Positions 1 to 8,272 of a DNA stretch of 64,000 nt are shown here, piece by piece. This DNA comes from Halalkalicoccus sp. NIPERK01. Its GTDB lineage: Archaea > Halobacteriota > Halobacteria > Halobacteriales > Halalkalicoccaceae. The notes beneath the pieces are model-generated. The model saw only the letters and a list, made by a program, of their open reading frames with translations, did not search any database and was not told the DNA's origin. The position numbers were made by a program, and so were the translations under genes. Position 1 is the first letter of the stretch. Every line of letters starts with the position of its first letter. Location: positions 310,001 through 374,000 of the forward strand of contig NZ_JASVVV010000003.1 in assembly GCF_030287405.1 (NCBI RefSeq). Reading direction: 5' to 3'.

Positions 1-1
1 C

Positions 2-775
2 GACAACGAGGAGACCGAAGCGGAGGTCGAGGACGTCGACGAGGCGACCCCCTCGGAGGACGAGGAGGTCGCCCCCGACGAGCGAGTCGAACTGACCGAC
101 ATCAGCGGCGTCGGCGAGACGAAAGCCGACGCGCTTCGCGAGGCCGGCTTCGAGTCCGTCGAGGACGTCAAGGCCGCGAGCCAGGACGACCTGGCGGACG
201 TCGAGGGCATCGGCAACGCGCTCGCCGCGCGGATCAAGGCCGACGTCGGCGGCCTCGAGGTCGCCGAGGAGACCGAAGCGGAGGTCGAAGACGAGGAGCC
301 GGAGGCCGACGCGGAGGCCGAGGACGTCGAGACCGAACTCCGTCCGCGCGGGCTGACCGAGAAGACGCCCGAACTCGACGACGAGCGCGCGCGCCTGCTG
401 GGCGAGCGCGCCCGGACCGGGAAGCCGGCGTTCAAGCGCCAGGACTACCACAAGAAGAAGCGCACGCCCGAGTCGTGGCGCCGGCCACGCGGCGGCCTCT
501 CGAAACAGCGACGGCGCTTCAAGAGCCGAGGGCCGGTCGTCGAGGCCGGCTACCGCACGCCCACCGAGGTGCGCGGCCTGCACCCCAGCGGCTTCGAGGA
601 GGTCTACGTCGAGAACACGGACGACCTCGAGGGCGTCGACGGCGACACCCAGGCGGTGCGGATCGGCTCGTCGGTCGGCGGGCGCAAGCGAGAGCGAATC
701 GAGGAGGAAGCCGAGAGCGCGGGCATCCGCGTTCTCAACCCCACCTACGTCGAAGTCGAGGTAGACAATGAGTGA
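2..775 (+). CDS. rpl32e: Ribosomal protein L32e with N-terminal helix-hairpin-helix extension (5' end outside window)
   Basis: The gene is already open at the window edge, so its start is missing; the first complete codon is at base 2. The visible fragment begins with an acidic stretch, then a helix-hairpin-helix-like domain ([16 protein letters not shown], then [12 protein letters not shown]), another acidic linker and the basic L32e domain ([20 protein letters not shown], then [10 protein letters not shown]). An acidic extension with a DNA/RNA-binding-type hairpin in front of L32e is typical of haloarchaea. It is a structural protein of the large ribosomal subunit. The stop overlaps the start of L19e by 8 bases, as expected for the spc-type ribosomal operon. 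Confidence 0.95.
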   Translation, partial: DNEETEAEVEDVDEATPSEDEEVAPDERVELTDISGVGETKADALREAGFESVEDVKAASQDDLADVEGIGNALAARIKADVGGLEVAEETEAEVEDEEPEADAEAEDVETELRPRGLTEKTPELDDERARLLGERARTGKPAFKRQDYHKKKRTPESWRRPRGGLSKQRRRFKSRGPVVEAGYRTPTEVRGLHPSGFEEVYVENTDDLEGVDGDTQAVRIGSSVGGRKRERIEEEAESAGIRVLNPTYVEVEVDNE

Positions 776-1217
776 TCTCAAAGCACAGAAACGGCTGGCG
801 GCCGACGTGCTGGACGTCGGGAAGAACCGCGTCTGGTTCGACCCGGAGGCCCAGGGCGAGATCGCCGACGCGATCACCCGAGAGGAGATCCGCGATCTCG
901 TCGACCAGGGGATCATCCAGTCGAAGGAGGCCCGGGGCAACTCCCGCGGTCGCGCGCGCGACCGCCAGAAGAAGCGCGCCTACGGCCACCGCAAGGGCGC
1001 GGGCAAGCGCAAAGGGAAGGCCGGCGCGCGACAGGACGAGAAGGACGAATGGAAGAACCAGATCAGAGCACAGCGCCGGAAGCTCCGCGAACTCCGCGAC
1101 GAGGGCGAGCTCGATTCGACCCAGTACCGCGAGCTCTACAACAAGGCCCGCGGCGGGGAGTTCCGCAGCGTCCGGTACATGACCAACTACATCGACAACC
1201 AGTACGGTGACGACTAA
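768..1217 (+). CDS. rpl19e: Ribosomal protein L19e
   Basis: The 149-residue product is a basic L19e protein of the large ribosomal subunit. It starts [20 protein letters not shown] and carries the very basic central segment rich in [20 protein letters not shown] (about residues 65-85), then a charged helical tail with [14 protein letters not shown]. Length and motifs match archaeal L19e. The start overlaps the L32e stop by 8 bases and the stop shares one base with the L18 start, so these genes are probably translationally coupled within one ribosomal operon. Confidence 0.96.
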   Translation: MSDLKAQKRLAADVLDVGKNRVWFDPEAQGEIADAITREEIRDLVDQGIIQSKEARGNSRGRARDRQKKRAYGHRKGAGKRKGKAGARQDEKDEWKNQIRAQRRKLRELRDEGELDSTQYRELYNKARGGEFRSVRYMTNYIDNQYGDD

Positions 1218-1768
1218 TGGCAACAGGACCACGCTACAAGGTGCCGATGCGGCGTCGGCGCGAAGTTCGGACGGACTACCACCAGAGGTTGCGCCTGTTG
1301 AAATCCGACAAGCCGCGGCTTGTCGCTCGACCGAGCAACAAGCACATCAGGGCGCAGCTGACCACGACCGGTCCCGAGGGTGACGAGACCCTCGCGAGCG
1401 CGCATTCGAGCGACCTCGCAGAGTACGGCTGGGAGGCCCCGACGGGGAACCTGCCGGCGGCGTACCTCACCGGGTTGCTCGCGGGCAAGCGCGCCGTCGA
1501 GGCGGGCCTCTCGGAGGCCGTCCTCGACATCGGTCTGCACACGGCGACGCCGGGCAACAAGGTGTTCGCCGTCCAGGAGGGCGCGATCGACGCGGGCCTC
1601 GACATCCCGCACAACGACAGCGTCCTCGCGGACTGGTCGCGCACGCGCGGCGAGCACATCGCCGAGTACGCAGAGAGTCTCGACGAGCCGCTCTACAGCG
1701 GCGAGTTCGACGCAACGACGCTTCCCGAGCACTTCGATTCGGTTCGGGAGACCATCATGGAGGACTAA
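1217..1768 (+). CDS. rpl18: Ribosomal protein uL18
   Basis: This 183-residue protein binds 5S rRNA in the large subunit. The N-terminus [20 protein letters not shown] and the segment [20 protein letters not shown] identify the archaeal/eukaryotic form of L18. Its ATG shares the last A of the L19e stop codon (TAATG), and S5 begins 2 bases after its stop, so it lies in the middle of a densely packed ribosomal operon. Nothing unusual was seen in length or composition. Confidence 0.96.
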   Translation: MATGPRYKVPMRRRREVRTDYHQRLRLLKSDKPRLVARPSNKHIRAQLTTTGPEGDETLASAHSSDLAEYGWEAPTGNLPAAYLTGLLAGKRAVEAGLSEAVLDIGLHTATPGNKVFAVQEGAIDAGLDIPHNDSVLADWSRTRGEHIAEYAESLDEPLYSGEFDATTLPEHFDSVRETIMED

Positions 1769-1770
1769 CA

Positions 1771-2409
1771 ATGGCACAAAACGACGGATGGGAGCCCATC
1801 ACCCGGCTCGGCCGGCTCGTCCGCGACGGCGAGATCGAGACGATGGACGAGGCGCTCAACTCGGGGCTGCCGCTGAAGGAGGTCGAGGTCGTAGACCAGC
1901 TCCTTCCGGGCCTCGAGGACGACGTACTCGACATCAACATGGTCCAGCGGATGACCGACTCCGGTCGGCGCGTGAAGTTCCGCTGTGTGGTCGCCGTGGG
2001 CAACCGCGACGGCTACGTCGGCTACGCTGAGGGCCGCGACGACCAGGTCGGCGGCGCCATCCAGAAGGCGATCGGCATCGCGAAACTGAACATCATCGAC
2101 GTTTCCCGTGGGTGTGGCTCGTGGGAGTGTGGCTGCGGTCGCCCCCACACGGTCTCGCTGCGGACGACCGGCAAGGCCGGCAGCGTCGAGGTCGAACTGC
2201 TGCCCGCGCCGCGCGGGCTGGGGCTCGCGGGCGGGGACACCGTTCGCAGCGTCCTCGAACTCGCCGGCATCGAGGACATCTGGACGCGCAGTTCGGGCCA
2301 GACTAGAACGACCGTGAACTTCGCGAAGGCGACGTTCAACGCGCTTCGCAACACCGCGGAGGCGCGCGTTCCCGAACACGCCGCCGCACAGCGCGAGGTG
2401 ATCGAGTGA
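1771..2409 (+). CDS. rps5: Ribosomal protein uS5
   Basis: The 212-residue product is the small-subunit protein S5. Visible family features are [16 protein letters not shown] near the start, the double-stranded RNA-binding region [20 protein letters not shown] (about residues 70-90) and the later [20 protein letters not shown], whose cysteine-containing loop is typical of archaeal S5. It follows L18 by 2 bases and its TGA overlaps the L30 ATG (TGATG). It acts in decoding accuracy and subunit assembly as part of the ribosome. Confidence 0.96.
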   Translation: MAQNDGWEPITRLGRLVRDGEIETMDEALNSGLPLKEVEVVDQLLPGLEDDVLDINMVQRMTDSGRRVKFRCVVAVGNRDGYVGYAEGRDDQVGGAIQKAIGIAKLNIIDVSRGCGSWECGCGRPHTVSLRTTGKAGSVEVELLPAPRGLGLAGGDTVRSVLELAGIEDIWTRSSGQTRTTVNFAKATFNALRNTAEARVPEHAAAQREVIE

Positions 2410-2873
2410 TGCAGGCGGTCGTCCAACTCCGGGGCGAGGTCAACATGGACTACGAGGTCGAGGACACCCTCTCGATGCTCAACCTGCACCGCGTCAACCA
2501 CTGCGCGCTCGTCCCCGAACACGAGACGTTCCGCGGGATGATCACGAAGGTCAACGACTACGTCGCCCACGGCGAGCCGAGTCGGGAGACCGTCGAGACG
2601 CTCATCCGCACGCGCGCCGAGCCCGCCGAGGGCAGCGCCGACGTCGACGACGAGTGGCTCGCGGCGAACACCGAGTACGACTCGGTGGAGGCGCTCGCGG
2701 AGGCGCTGCTCGCCGAGGAGACGACGCTCAAAGAACAGGGGCTGACGCCCGTGCTCCGCCTGCACCCGCCACGGGGCGGCCACAAGGGCATCAAGCACGT
2801 CACCGCGGAGGGCGGTCAGCTGGGCAAACACTCAACCGAGGAGATCGACGACCTCCTCGTCGCGATGCGATAA
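2409..2873 (+). CDS. rpl30: Ribosomal protein uL30
   Basis: This is archaeal L30 (154 residues from the chosen ATG), a large-subunit protein. The N-terminus [20 protein letters not shown] and the motif LHPPRGGHKGIKH near the C-terminus are characteristic. A GTG three bases upstream is also in frame, but the ATG that shares a base with the S5 stop (TGATG) gives the usual family N-terminus and a coupled start, so it was preferred. L15 follows after 7 bases. Confidence 0.95.
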   Translation: MQAVVQLRGEVNMDYEVEDTLSMLNLHRVNHCALVPEHETFRGMITKVNDYVAHGEPSRETVETLIRTRAEPAEGSADVDDEWLAANTEYDSVEALAEALLAEETTLKEQGLTPVLRLHPPRGGHKGIKHVTAEGGQLGKHSTEEIDDLLVAMR

Positions 2874-2880
2874 CGAGACC

Positions 2881-3396
2881 ATGACAAGCAAGAAAAAACG
2901 CCAGCGCGGCTCGCGAACCCACGGCGGCGGCACCCACAAGAACCGACGGGGCGCCGGCCACCGTGGCGGACGCGGGGCCGCCGGACGGAGCAAGCACGAG
3001 TTCCACAACTACGGGCCGCTCGGCAAACACGGCTTCACACGGCCCGAGAAGGCACAGGACACCGTCCTGACGATCGACGTGCAGGAACTCGACGAGGACG
3101 CGCCGCTGTTCGTCGCCGACGGCCTCGCGGAGGAGACCGGCGACGGCTACCGGCTGGACGCCCGAGACCTCGTCGAGGACGGCTACGACGCCGACGCCGT
3201 GAAGGTGCTCGGCGGCGGGCAGGTCCGCAACTCCCTCGAAGTCACCGCCGACGCCTTCTCGGCGAGCGCGGTCGAACTCATCGAGGAGAACGGGGGCGAG
3301 GCCGTCGTCTCCGAGCGCGGCCAGGTCGACGAGGAGGAGGCCGACGAGGACGAATCCAAACCGGAAGATATTGAACCAACCGCTGAAGAAGCGTAA
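2881..3396 (+). CDS. rpl15: Ribosomal protein uL15
   Basis: The 171-residue protein begins with the very basic, glycine-rich L15 signature (KKKRQRGSRTHGGGTHKNRR, then GAGHRGGRGAAGRSKHE) and contains GPLGKHGFTRP. It is a large-subunit assembly protein. The last 30 or so residues are strongly acidic (EEEADEDESKPEDIE), a haloarchaeal addition compared with the usual family length. The gene sits immediately before secY with a 3-base gap, the conserved spc-operon order. Confidence 0.95.
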   Translation: MTSKKKRQRGSRTHGGGTHKNRRGAGHRGGRGAAGRSKHEFHNYGPLGKHGFTRPEKAQDTVLTIDVQELDEDAPLFVADGLAEETGDGYRLDARDLVEDGYDADAVKVLGGGQVRNSLEVTADAFSASAVELIEENGGEAVVSERGQVDEEEADEDESKPEDIEPTAEEA

Positions 3397-3399
3397 TCA

Positions 3400-4869
3400 A
3401 TGAGTTGGAAGGAAGCCGCCGAACCGGTCCTGACGCGCATGCCGGGCGTCACCCGCCCCGAGGGGCACGTCCCCTTCAAGCGCAAGCTCGCGTGGACTGC
3501 GGGTGTGCTCATGGTGTACTTCTTCCTGACGAACGTCTTCCTGTGGGGGATGCCCCAGGCAGAAGCGGGTCAGGACATCTTCGGGAACTTCCGGTCGATA
3601 CTGGCCGGCGAACAGGGGACGATCCTCCAGGTCGGGATCGGTCCCATCGTCACCGCGAGCATCGTCCTGCAACTGCTCGGCGGTGCCGGCCTCCTCGGCT
3701 TGGACACCAACGACCCGCGCGATCAGGTGCTCTATCAGGGCCTCCAGAAGCTGCTGGTGGTCGTGATGACCGCCCTGACCGCCTTCCCGATGGTGTTTCT
3801 CGGGGGTTTCCTTCCGCCGAGTCCCGAACTCGCCGCCGTCTACGGCGAGACGACGATCCAGACGGTCATCTTCGCGCAGGTGTTCATCGGCGGGATCTTC
3901 ATCCTGTTTCTGGACGAGATCGTCTCGAAGTGGGGCGTCGGCAGCGGGATCGGCCTATTCATCATCGCCGGCGTGAGCCAGCGGCTCATGGGCGGGCTGT
4001 TCGCCTGGGGCGGACTGCCCGGCGAGGCCGGGATCATCCCGACGTGGTTCTCGATACTGTTCGGCCAGACCTCCTTTCCCTCGTTGCTCACCGGCGAGGG
4101 CCTCCAGGAGCTCTTACTCGGACAGGGAGCGCTGCTGGCGATCATCACCACGGTGTTCATCTTCGTGGTGGTCGTCTACGCCGAATCGGTCAGGGTCGAG
4201 GTGCCGCTCAGCCACGCCCGCGTGAAGGGTGCCCGGGGGCGGTTCCCCGTGAAGCTGATCTACGCGAGCGTCCTGCCGATGATCCTCGTTCGCGCCGTGC
4301 AGATGAACATCCAGTTCCTCGGGCGGATCATGGACGCCCGGTGGGCGGGGATGCCGGCGTGGCTCGGCGTCTACAACAGCCAGGGCCAGCCCACGGGCGG
4401 GCTGTTCTACTACCTGAACCCGATCCAGACGCCCGAGGAGTGGATGTGGTGGCTCGGCGAGGCCGGCCAGGCGGTCTGGCAGATCATGCTCCGGGTGGGG
4501 ATCGACCTGACGGTGATGATCGTCGGCGGGGCGATCTTCGCGATCTTCTGGGTTGAGACGACCAACATGGGCCCGGAGGCGACGGCGAGACAGATCCAGA
4601 ACTCGGGGATGCAGATCCCCGGCTTCCGCCAGAACATCGGCGTCTACGAGAAGGTCCTCGGGAGGTATATCCCGCAGGTGACAGTCATCGGCGGCGCGCT
4701 CGTGGGCCTGCTCGCGGTGATGGCGAACATGCTCGGGACGATCGGCGCGGTTTCCGGTACTGGATTGCTGCTGGCGGTCTCGATCACGTACAAGCTCTAC
4801 GAGGAGATCGCAGAGGAGCAGTTGATGGAGATGCACCCGATGATGCGCGAGATGTTCGGCGGTAGGTAA
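3400..4869 (+). CDS. secY: Preprotein translocase subunit SecY
   Basis: The 489-residue product is the channel subunit of the Sec translocon in the cytoplasmic membrane. About ten hydrophobic spans are visible. Family landmarks include GIGPIVTASIVLQLLGGAG (the plug/second segment region), VGSGIGLFIIAGV, and the cytoplasmic loop VEVPLSHARVKGARGRFPVK, followed by a C-terminal PGFRQNIGVYEKVLGRYIP region. It follows L15 by 3 bases and is probably co-transcribed with the ribosomal operon. The usual next gene, adk, is displaced about 6.7 kb downstream here. Confidence 0.97.
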   Translation: MSWKEAAEPVLTRMPGVTRPEGHVPFKRKLAWTAGVLMVYFFLTNVFLWGMPQAEAGQDIFGNFRSILAGEQGTILQVGIGPIVTASIVLQLLGGAGLLGLDTNDPRDQVLYQGLQKLLVVVMTALTAFPMVFLGGFLPPSPELAAVYGETTIQTVIFAQVFIGGIFILFLDEIVSKWGVGSGIGLFIIAGVSQRLMGGLFAWGGLPGEAGIIPTWFSILFGQTSFPSLLTGEGLQELLLGQGALLAIITTVFIFVVVVYAESVRVEVPLSHARVKGARGRFPVKLIYASVLPMILVRAVQMNIQFLGRIMDARWAGMPAWLGVYNSQGQPTGGLFYYLNPIQTPEEWMWWLGEAGQAVWQIMLRVGIDLTVMIVGGAIFAIFWVETTNMGPEATARQIQNSGMQIPGFRQNIGVYEKVLGRYIPQVTVIGGALVGLLAVMANMLGTIGAVSGTGLLLAVSITYKLYEEIAEEQLMEMHPMMREMFGGR

Positions 4870-5219
4870 CGAACATCCATACTCCTGCTCTCCACCCGGA
4901 GGACGGAGCGACTCGTGCTGGCCTCCTCGCGTTCCGATCCTCTACCGCCAGATACCTACTTGATTGAATAGTTACGCAAGCGACAAGACTATGTCACTCC
5001 AAGTCATACATCTCTGTGCTTCGAGATCGAAGGTTCCGCTTTCGAAAATCGGAGCTCGGGCAGTTGTCAGAGGCACCCTTCACCCCCGGCCCCATCGCCA
5101 AGGCTCCCTTGGCAGTTTTCTACTACGACTCCCTGTCGGATAGTGCCATTGCATAGGTGTCGAAGGGCATTATATCGATATCGAAGATCCCCCCGCTCCC
5201 GGAGCGCTGACGCCCTCCC
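4870..5219. other. Gene-free region after secY
   Basis: These 350 bases separate the ribosomal/secY operon from a minus-strand regulator gene ending at 5220, so they lie between two converging 3' ends. Base composition is lower in G+C than the flanking genes. No reading frame with haloarchaeal coding character was seen. It holds one short perfect hairpin (5097-5113) and an AT-rich palindromic stretch TATCGATATCGA near 5173-5184. No tRNA or recognisable insertion-sequence remnant was found. Confidence 0.6.
5097..5113 (+). terminator. Possible hairpin terminator downstream of secY
   Basis: A perfect 7-base inverted repeat (GCCAAGG and CCTTGGC) with a 3-base loop is followed by AGTTTTC. A stem followed by a short T-run in the gap between two convergent genes could end transcription from the secY side. 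Archaeal terminators depend mainly on T-tracts and the tract here is short, so this is tentative. Confidence 0.35.
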
Positions 5220-5918
5220 TCAGGTGTCGAGGCCAGACTCGGCGTCCGCGTCCGGTTCCCGATCGGGTTCGGTCGCCTCGGACAGGGTCGTGGCCAGCAG
5301 CGCCGTGATCCCCCGTCGCAGCCGTTGGGAGACGGCCGTGTCCGAGATCCCCAGCACGTCCGCGAGTTCGACGAGGTCCATGCGGCGCGGGATCTCGAAG
5401 TACCCCTCCTCGAACGCCTTCAACAGCGTCTCGCGTTGGCGCTCCGTCAGCGAGAACCCCAGCCCGCTCTGGTTCGGCAGTCCCGGGTTGTGCATCCGCT
5501 TGAGCGTGAGCGAGATCCCCCTCTCGACACACTGGTGGTAGAACGCCGTGAGGTCCTCGTGCGTGTCGAACCGGAGCTCTACGTCCCAGATTCCGTTGTA
5601 GCCGACCGCCTGGAGCACCGCCGCGTTACTGGCCACGATCGCGTTGATGAGGCCATCCGACTCACCCGCCCACTCGACGCGCACCAGCGCCTCGTCGCCG
5701 ATCGTATCGACCATCTCGTAGGAGGCGATGTCGGAAGCGTCCAAGAGTGCTTCCTCGATTCGTTCGAGCGTGTCGTCTTGAATCCGGAAATAGGGGACGC
5801 CGCTGTCCTCGATCGGGACGACGTGTTCGAGATGGATCCGAATGTCGGAGCCCTCGCTGAGTACGTCGCCGAGGAGGAAGTCCTCGACCGGAATCGTCAG
5901 CTCCACGATCACGCTCAT
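5220..5918 (-). CDS. HTH_10-family transcriptional regulator (Bat-like), copy 1 of 3
   Basis: The product (232 residues from the chosen start) has an N-terminal beta-rich sensor region and a C-terminal HTH_10 DNA-binding domain of the bacterio-opsin activator type: LTERQRETLLKAFEEGYFEI, then LVELADVLGISDTAVSQRLR. The start at MSVIVELTIP was chosen over an upstream in-frame codon because the two neighbouring paralogues begin MSVFAEFS and MSVIAYFS, and a TATA-like GGGTTTATAC lies 33-42 bases upstream. It is the last of three similar genes in tandem on this strand. Such proteins are haloarchaea-specific regulators; target and signal are unknown. The tail is acidic. Confidence 0.85.
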   Translation of the reverse strand: MSVIVELTIPVEDFLLGDVLSEGSDIRIHLEHVVPIEDSGVPYFRIQDDTLERIEEALLDASDIASYEMVDTIGDEALVRVEWAGESDGLINAIVASNAAVLQAVGYNGIWDVELRFDTHEDLTAFYHQCVERGISLTLKRMHNPGLPNQSGLGFSLTERQRETLLKAFEEGYFEIPRRMDLVELADVLGISDTAVSQRLRRGITALLATTLSEATEPDREPDADAESGLDT

Positions 5919-5950
5919 GGCACGATCAGTTACTCCTACAAGGCGAGAGC

Positions 5951-5960
5951 GTATAAACCC
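5951..5960 (-). promoter_or_regulatory. TATA-like promoter of HTH_10 copy 1
   Basis: Read on the minus strand this is GGGTTTATAC, preceded by TTTTTGAAG, which suits an archaeal BRE/TATA pair. Transcription starting about 26 bases downstream would leave a leader of roughly ten bases or fewer before the ATG at 5918. A similar GAAGG-containing element lies upstream of the other two copies. Confidence 0.5.
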
Positions 5961-6081
5961 CTTCAAAAATCAAGTAGTAATATATAATATATGTCGTCCG
6001 ATGCCGTTTCCGCCGGTGACCTACAAATAGCGAAACCGGTATATTACTCTATGGGACGGGCACCGACGCGCATCCGGCGGG

Positions 6082-6753
6082 CTACTCTTCGGTGTCGGAA
6101 CCCGACTCGTCCACCTCTTCGAGGAGGGTCGACGCGATGAGGGTCCGCACACCCCGTCGCAGCCGTTCGGAGGCGGCCTGCGGCGAGATCCCCAGTACGT
6201 CCGCGAGTCGATCGGTCGTGATCCCGCGTGGCACCCCGAAGTAGCCCCGCTGAAACGCTTCCAGTATCGCCTCGGTCTGCTTGGGCGAGAGCCCGTAATA
6301 GGGGTTCAAGTCGGTGGTGGCCTGGGCGTTCACCCGGTGGAGTTCCAGTTCGAGTCCGCGATCGAGACACTCGGTGTAGAACCGCGAGATCTCCTCGGTG
6401 GAGAGACACCGCACCGAGAGTACCCAGCCGTCGGCGGTCGCGGTCGCGCTGACGAGCGTCGTCTCCGTATCGAGCAGGATCTGAAAGATCGGGTTCTCCC
6501 TGACCGGCCACGTCACGCGCACGAGCGTTCGATCCGGGAGTTCGTCGACCAACACGAGCGTCTCGATGGCGGGGTTCGCCTGGAGGTCCGCGAGGACCGA
6601 CTCGTGGTGCTCGCCGACCAGCCAGAGGTAGTGGGTGTCGTTTTCGAGGGGAACGACGCGCTCGAACTCGAGGGTGACCGACGGGTGTGCGTGGAGGTCG
6701 GACTCGAACGGACACTTGATCGACGGTGCGGAGAACTCGGCGAAGACGCTCAT
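6082..6753 (-). CDS. HTH_10-family transcriptional regulator (Bat-like), copy 2 of 3
   Basis: This 223-residue protein is a paralogue of its two neighbours. It has an N-terminal sensor region (MSVFAEFSAPSIKCPF onward) and an HTH_10 domain near residues 150-210 (LSPKQTEAILEAFQRGYFGV, then DRLADVLGISPQAASERLRR). It has diverged most in the sensor part. A spaced inverted repeat (ACCCTCGA at 6760-6767 and TCGAGGGT at 6797-6804) lies just upstream of the start and could be an operator. A role in sensing redox, light or metabolites is only inferred from the family. Confidence 0.83.
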   Translation of the reverse strand: MSVFAEFSAPSIKCPFESDLHAHPSVTLEFERVVPLENDTHYLWLVGEHHESVLADLQANPAIETLVLVDELPDRTLVRVTWPVRENPIFQILLDTETTLVSATATADGWVLSVRCLSTEEISRFYTECLDRGLELELHRVNAQATTDLNPYYGLSPKQTEAILEAFQRGYFGVPRGITTDRLADVLGISPQAASERLRRGVRTLIASTLLEEVDESGSDTEE

Positions 6754-6942
6754 TGGGTCACCCTCGACGCGACGCGGTCGACACGGAGGGCGCCGATCGA
6801 GGGTCCGAACGATGCGATCGATCGGATCTGTGTGCGTGTCATACTGATACCTTCGGTTGTGGTCCCGTTCGCCGCGTGGGCCGCTCGTAGTGCGTTACAG
6901 GGGTTCGATATAGAAGGTCTTTATGGATACGCCGTCGGGTCC

Positions 6943-7614
6943 TCAGTCGTCTTCGAACGAATCGTCGGCGGATTCGATCGCGAGCGTCGCCGAAACGAGC
7001 GTGTTGAGGCCACGGCGGAGCCGCTGTGAGGTCGCCGCATCGGAGATACCGAGGCGCTCGCTGAGGTCGACGAGCGTCGACTGGCGCGGGATCTCGAAGT
7101 AGCCCGCCTCGAGCGCGCTCAGCAGCGCCTCGCGCTGGTGGGGGGTGAGTCCGTAGCCGACCATATCCCTGGGTTCGACGGGGTTGTGCATCTTCTCGAG
7201 CGTGAGACCGATCTCGTTTTGCGCGCAGGTGCGATAGAACGCCGAGAGCGCGTCGTAGTCGGGGAACCGAAACCGGAACGACCACTCCTCGCTCGTCGCA
7301 GAGCCCTCGAGCATGACGGCCTCGGAGTCGCGAACGGCGTCGAACAGCCCGTCGAGTTCGTCGGACCACTCGATCCGAAAGAGGGTCTGGTCCTCGAGTC
7401 GGTCGAGCAGTCGGGCCTCCGTGACGACCGGCGACTCGTTGAGCGTCGTTTCGACGGCGTCGACGTTCCCACCCGTGATCCAGCAGTAGGGAACGAGCGC
7501 GCTCCCGGTCGGGACCATGGTTTCGAGCCGGAGCCGTACGTTCGGTTGAGAGCTGAAGAGGTCGTCGAAGATGAAGTCCTGCACGGGGACGGAGAAATAG
7601 GCAATGACGGACAC
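6943..7614 (-). CDS. HTH_10-family transcriptional regulator (Bat-like), copy 3 of 3
   Basis: The 223-residue product begins with a GTG codon giving MSVIAYFSVPVQDFIFDDLF, closely resembling the start of copy 1. The C-terminal HTH_10 domain reads LTPHQREALLSALEAGYFEI, then DLSERLGISDAATSQRLRRG. It is the first gene of the tandem triplet. The upstream region holds a 9-base inverted repeat and two facing TATA-like elements. Copies 1 and 3 are more alike than either is to copy 2, suggesting local duplication. Confidence 0.83.
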   Translation of the reverse strand: MSVIAYFSVPVQDFIFDDLFSSQPNVRLRLETMVPTGSALVPYCWITGGNVDAVETTLNESPVVTEARLLDRLEDQTLFRIEWSDELDGLFDAVRDSEAVMLEGSATSEEWSFRFRFPDYDALSAFYRTCAQNEIGLTLEKMHNPVEPRDMVGYGLTPHQREALLSALEAGYFEIPRQSTLVDLSERLGISDAATSQRLRRGLNTLVSATLAIESADDSFEDD

Positions 7615-7697
7615 GCCTTACCTCCGTTGGGTACTCCGCTGTTTGGTGGTTTCCCGACAGGTAGTCCGATAGTCGAGCATCATATACTGCAAATACC

Positions 7698-7736
7698 CCT
7701 TCGAGGCATAAGGCGATCTGGCTTAATCCTCGAAGG
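7698..7736. promoter_or_regulatory. Inverted repeat, candidate operator upstream of HTH_10 copy 3
   Basis: Two perfect 9-base arms, CCTTCGAGG (7698-7706) and CCTCGAAGG (7728-7736), are separated by 21 bases. Each arm runs outward into a TATA-like sequence: GGGTATTTG towards the regulator on the minus strand, and TACTTATATAG on the plus strand. The layout resembles a dimer-binding operator in a divergent promoter region. Binding by the adjacent HTH_10 proteins is inference. Confidence 0.45.
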
Positions 7737-7738
7737 TA

Positions 7739-7747
7739 CTTATATAG
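7739..7747. promoter_or_regulatory. TATA-like box
   Basis: CTTATATAG (CTATATAAG on the other strand) lies next to the inverted repeat. On the plus strand it would start transcription near 7773, where no convincing gene exists. On the minus strand it would give a leader of over 100 bases for the regulator starting at 7614. Which direction is used cannot be told. Confidence 0.35.
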
Positions 7748-7812
7748 CTCCCTCGGTCGCCCGAGCGGTGGTGGCGCCTGAGGGACGGAGAGGACATCGG
7801 AACGGGGGGCCG

Positions 7813-7974
7813 TTAGTAGCGGGGAAGCGGGCGCGATGCCGGAACCCGTTCGACGGGATGGCCGAACACGAGATGGTGATCGATCGCGGCGTGGTCCGCC
7901 TCGTGTGGCCGATCATCCGTCCCGATTGTCGCCTCCCAGTCACACCGGCGACACGTGAGCGTCGACTGTTCCAT
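7813..7974 (-). CDS. Very small CxxC/His-rich putative zinc-binding protein
   Basis: This 53-residue frame starts MEQSTLTCRRCDWEATIGTD and continues with a histidine-rich part (HEADHAAIDHHLVFGH). A CxxC knuckle followed at 13 to 28 residues by several histidines suggests a single zinc-finger-like site. Small proteins of this kind are frequent in haloarchaea. Haloarchaeal coding bias (acidic residues, GC-rich third positions) supports it, and a TATA-like CTTTAGTA lies upstream near 8014-8021. Function is unknown; a role in regulation is possible. Confidence 0.6.
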   Translation of the reverse strand: MEQSTLTCRRCDWEATIGTDDRPHEADHAAIDHHLVFGHPVERVPASRPLPRY

Positions 7975-8074
7975 AGGGATAGTGAGGAGTCCGCGCGAAT
8001 AGACGTACGCCTACGGTACTAAAGGCCATTAAGACGGGAGAGAACTGTCCGGGGACGGCCAAGGATGGGTCTGC

Positions 8075-8272
8075 TCACTCGGCGATTTCGCTGATTTGGA
8101 CCTCCTGGTCGGGGCGGTCCTCGTAGTGACAGACCCAAACCGAGATCGGACTGATCTCGACGTCGTTCCGCGCGGCAGCGCTGATGAGGTAGCACAGTTC
8201 CCGCTGGAAGTCCTGCTCGCTACGGATCGTCGGTCGGTGTGTGATACGTGAACTAACGTCCTGCAGATGCAT
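8075..8272 (-). CDS. Small conserved-looking hypothetical protein
   Basis: The 65-residue protein starts MHLQDVSSRITHRPTIRSEQ and ends with acidic EVQISEIAE. It has a predicted helix (FQRELCYLISAAA) and the strand VEISPISVWVCHYEDRPDQ. The reading frame stays open much further upstream, but that extension is poor in acidic residues and looks non-coding, so the ATG at 8272 was chosen. I do not recognise a family. It stands alone between the small zinc protein and the Rieske gene. Confidence 0.55.
   Translation of the reverse strand: MHLQDVSSRITHRPTIRSEQDFQRELCYLISAAARNDVEISPISVWVCHYEDRPDQEVQISEIAE

Noticed and set aside
2406-2408. GTG one codon upstream as the L30 start
   Set aside because: The ATG sharing a base with the S5 stop gives the standard L30 N-terminus and coupling.
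5143-5541. Plus-strand frame opposite the end of HTH_10 copy 1
   Set aside because: Ser/Arg-rich antisense shadow; the minus-strand regulator explains the sequence.
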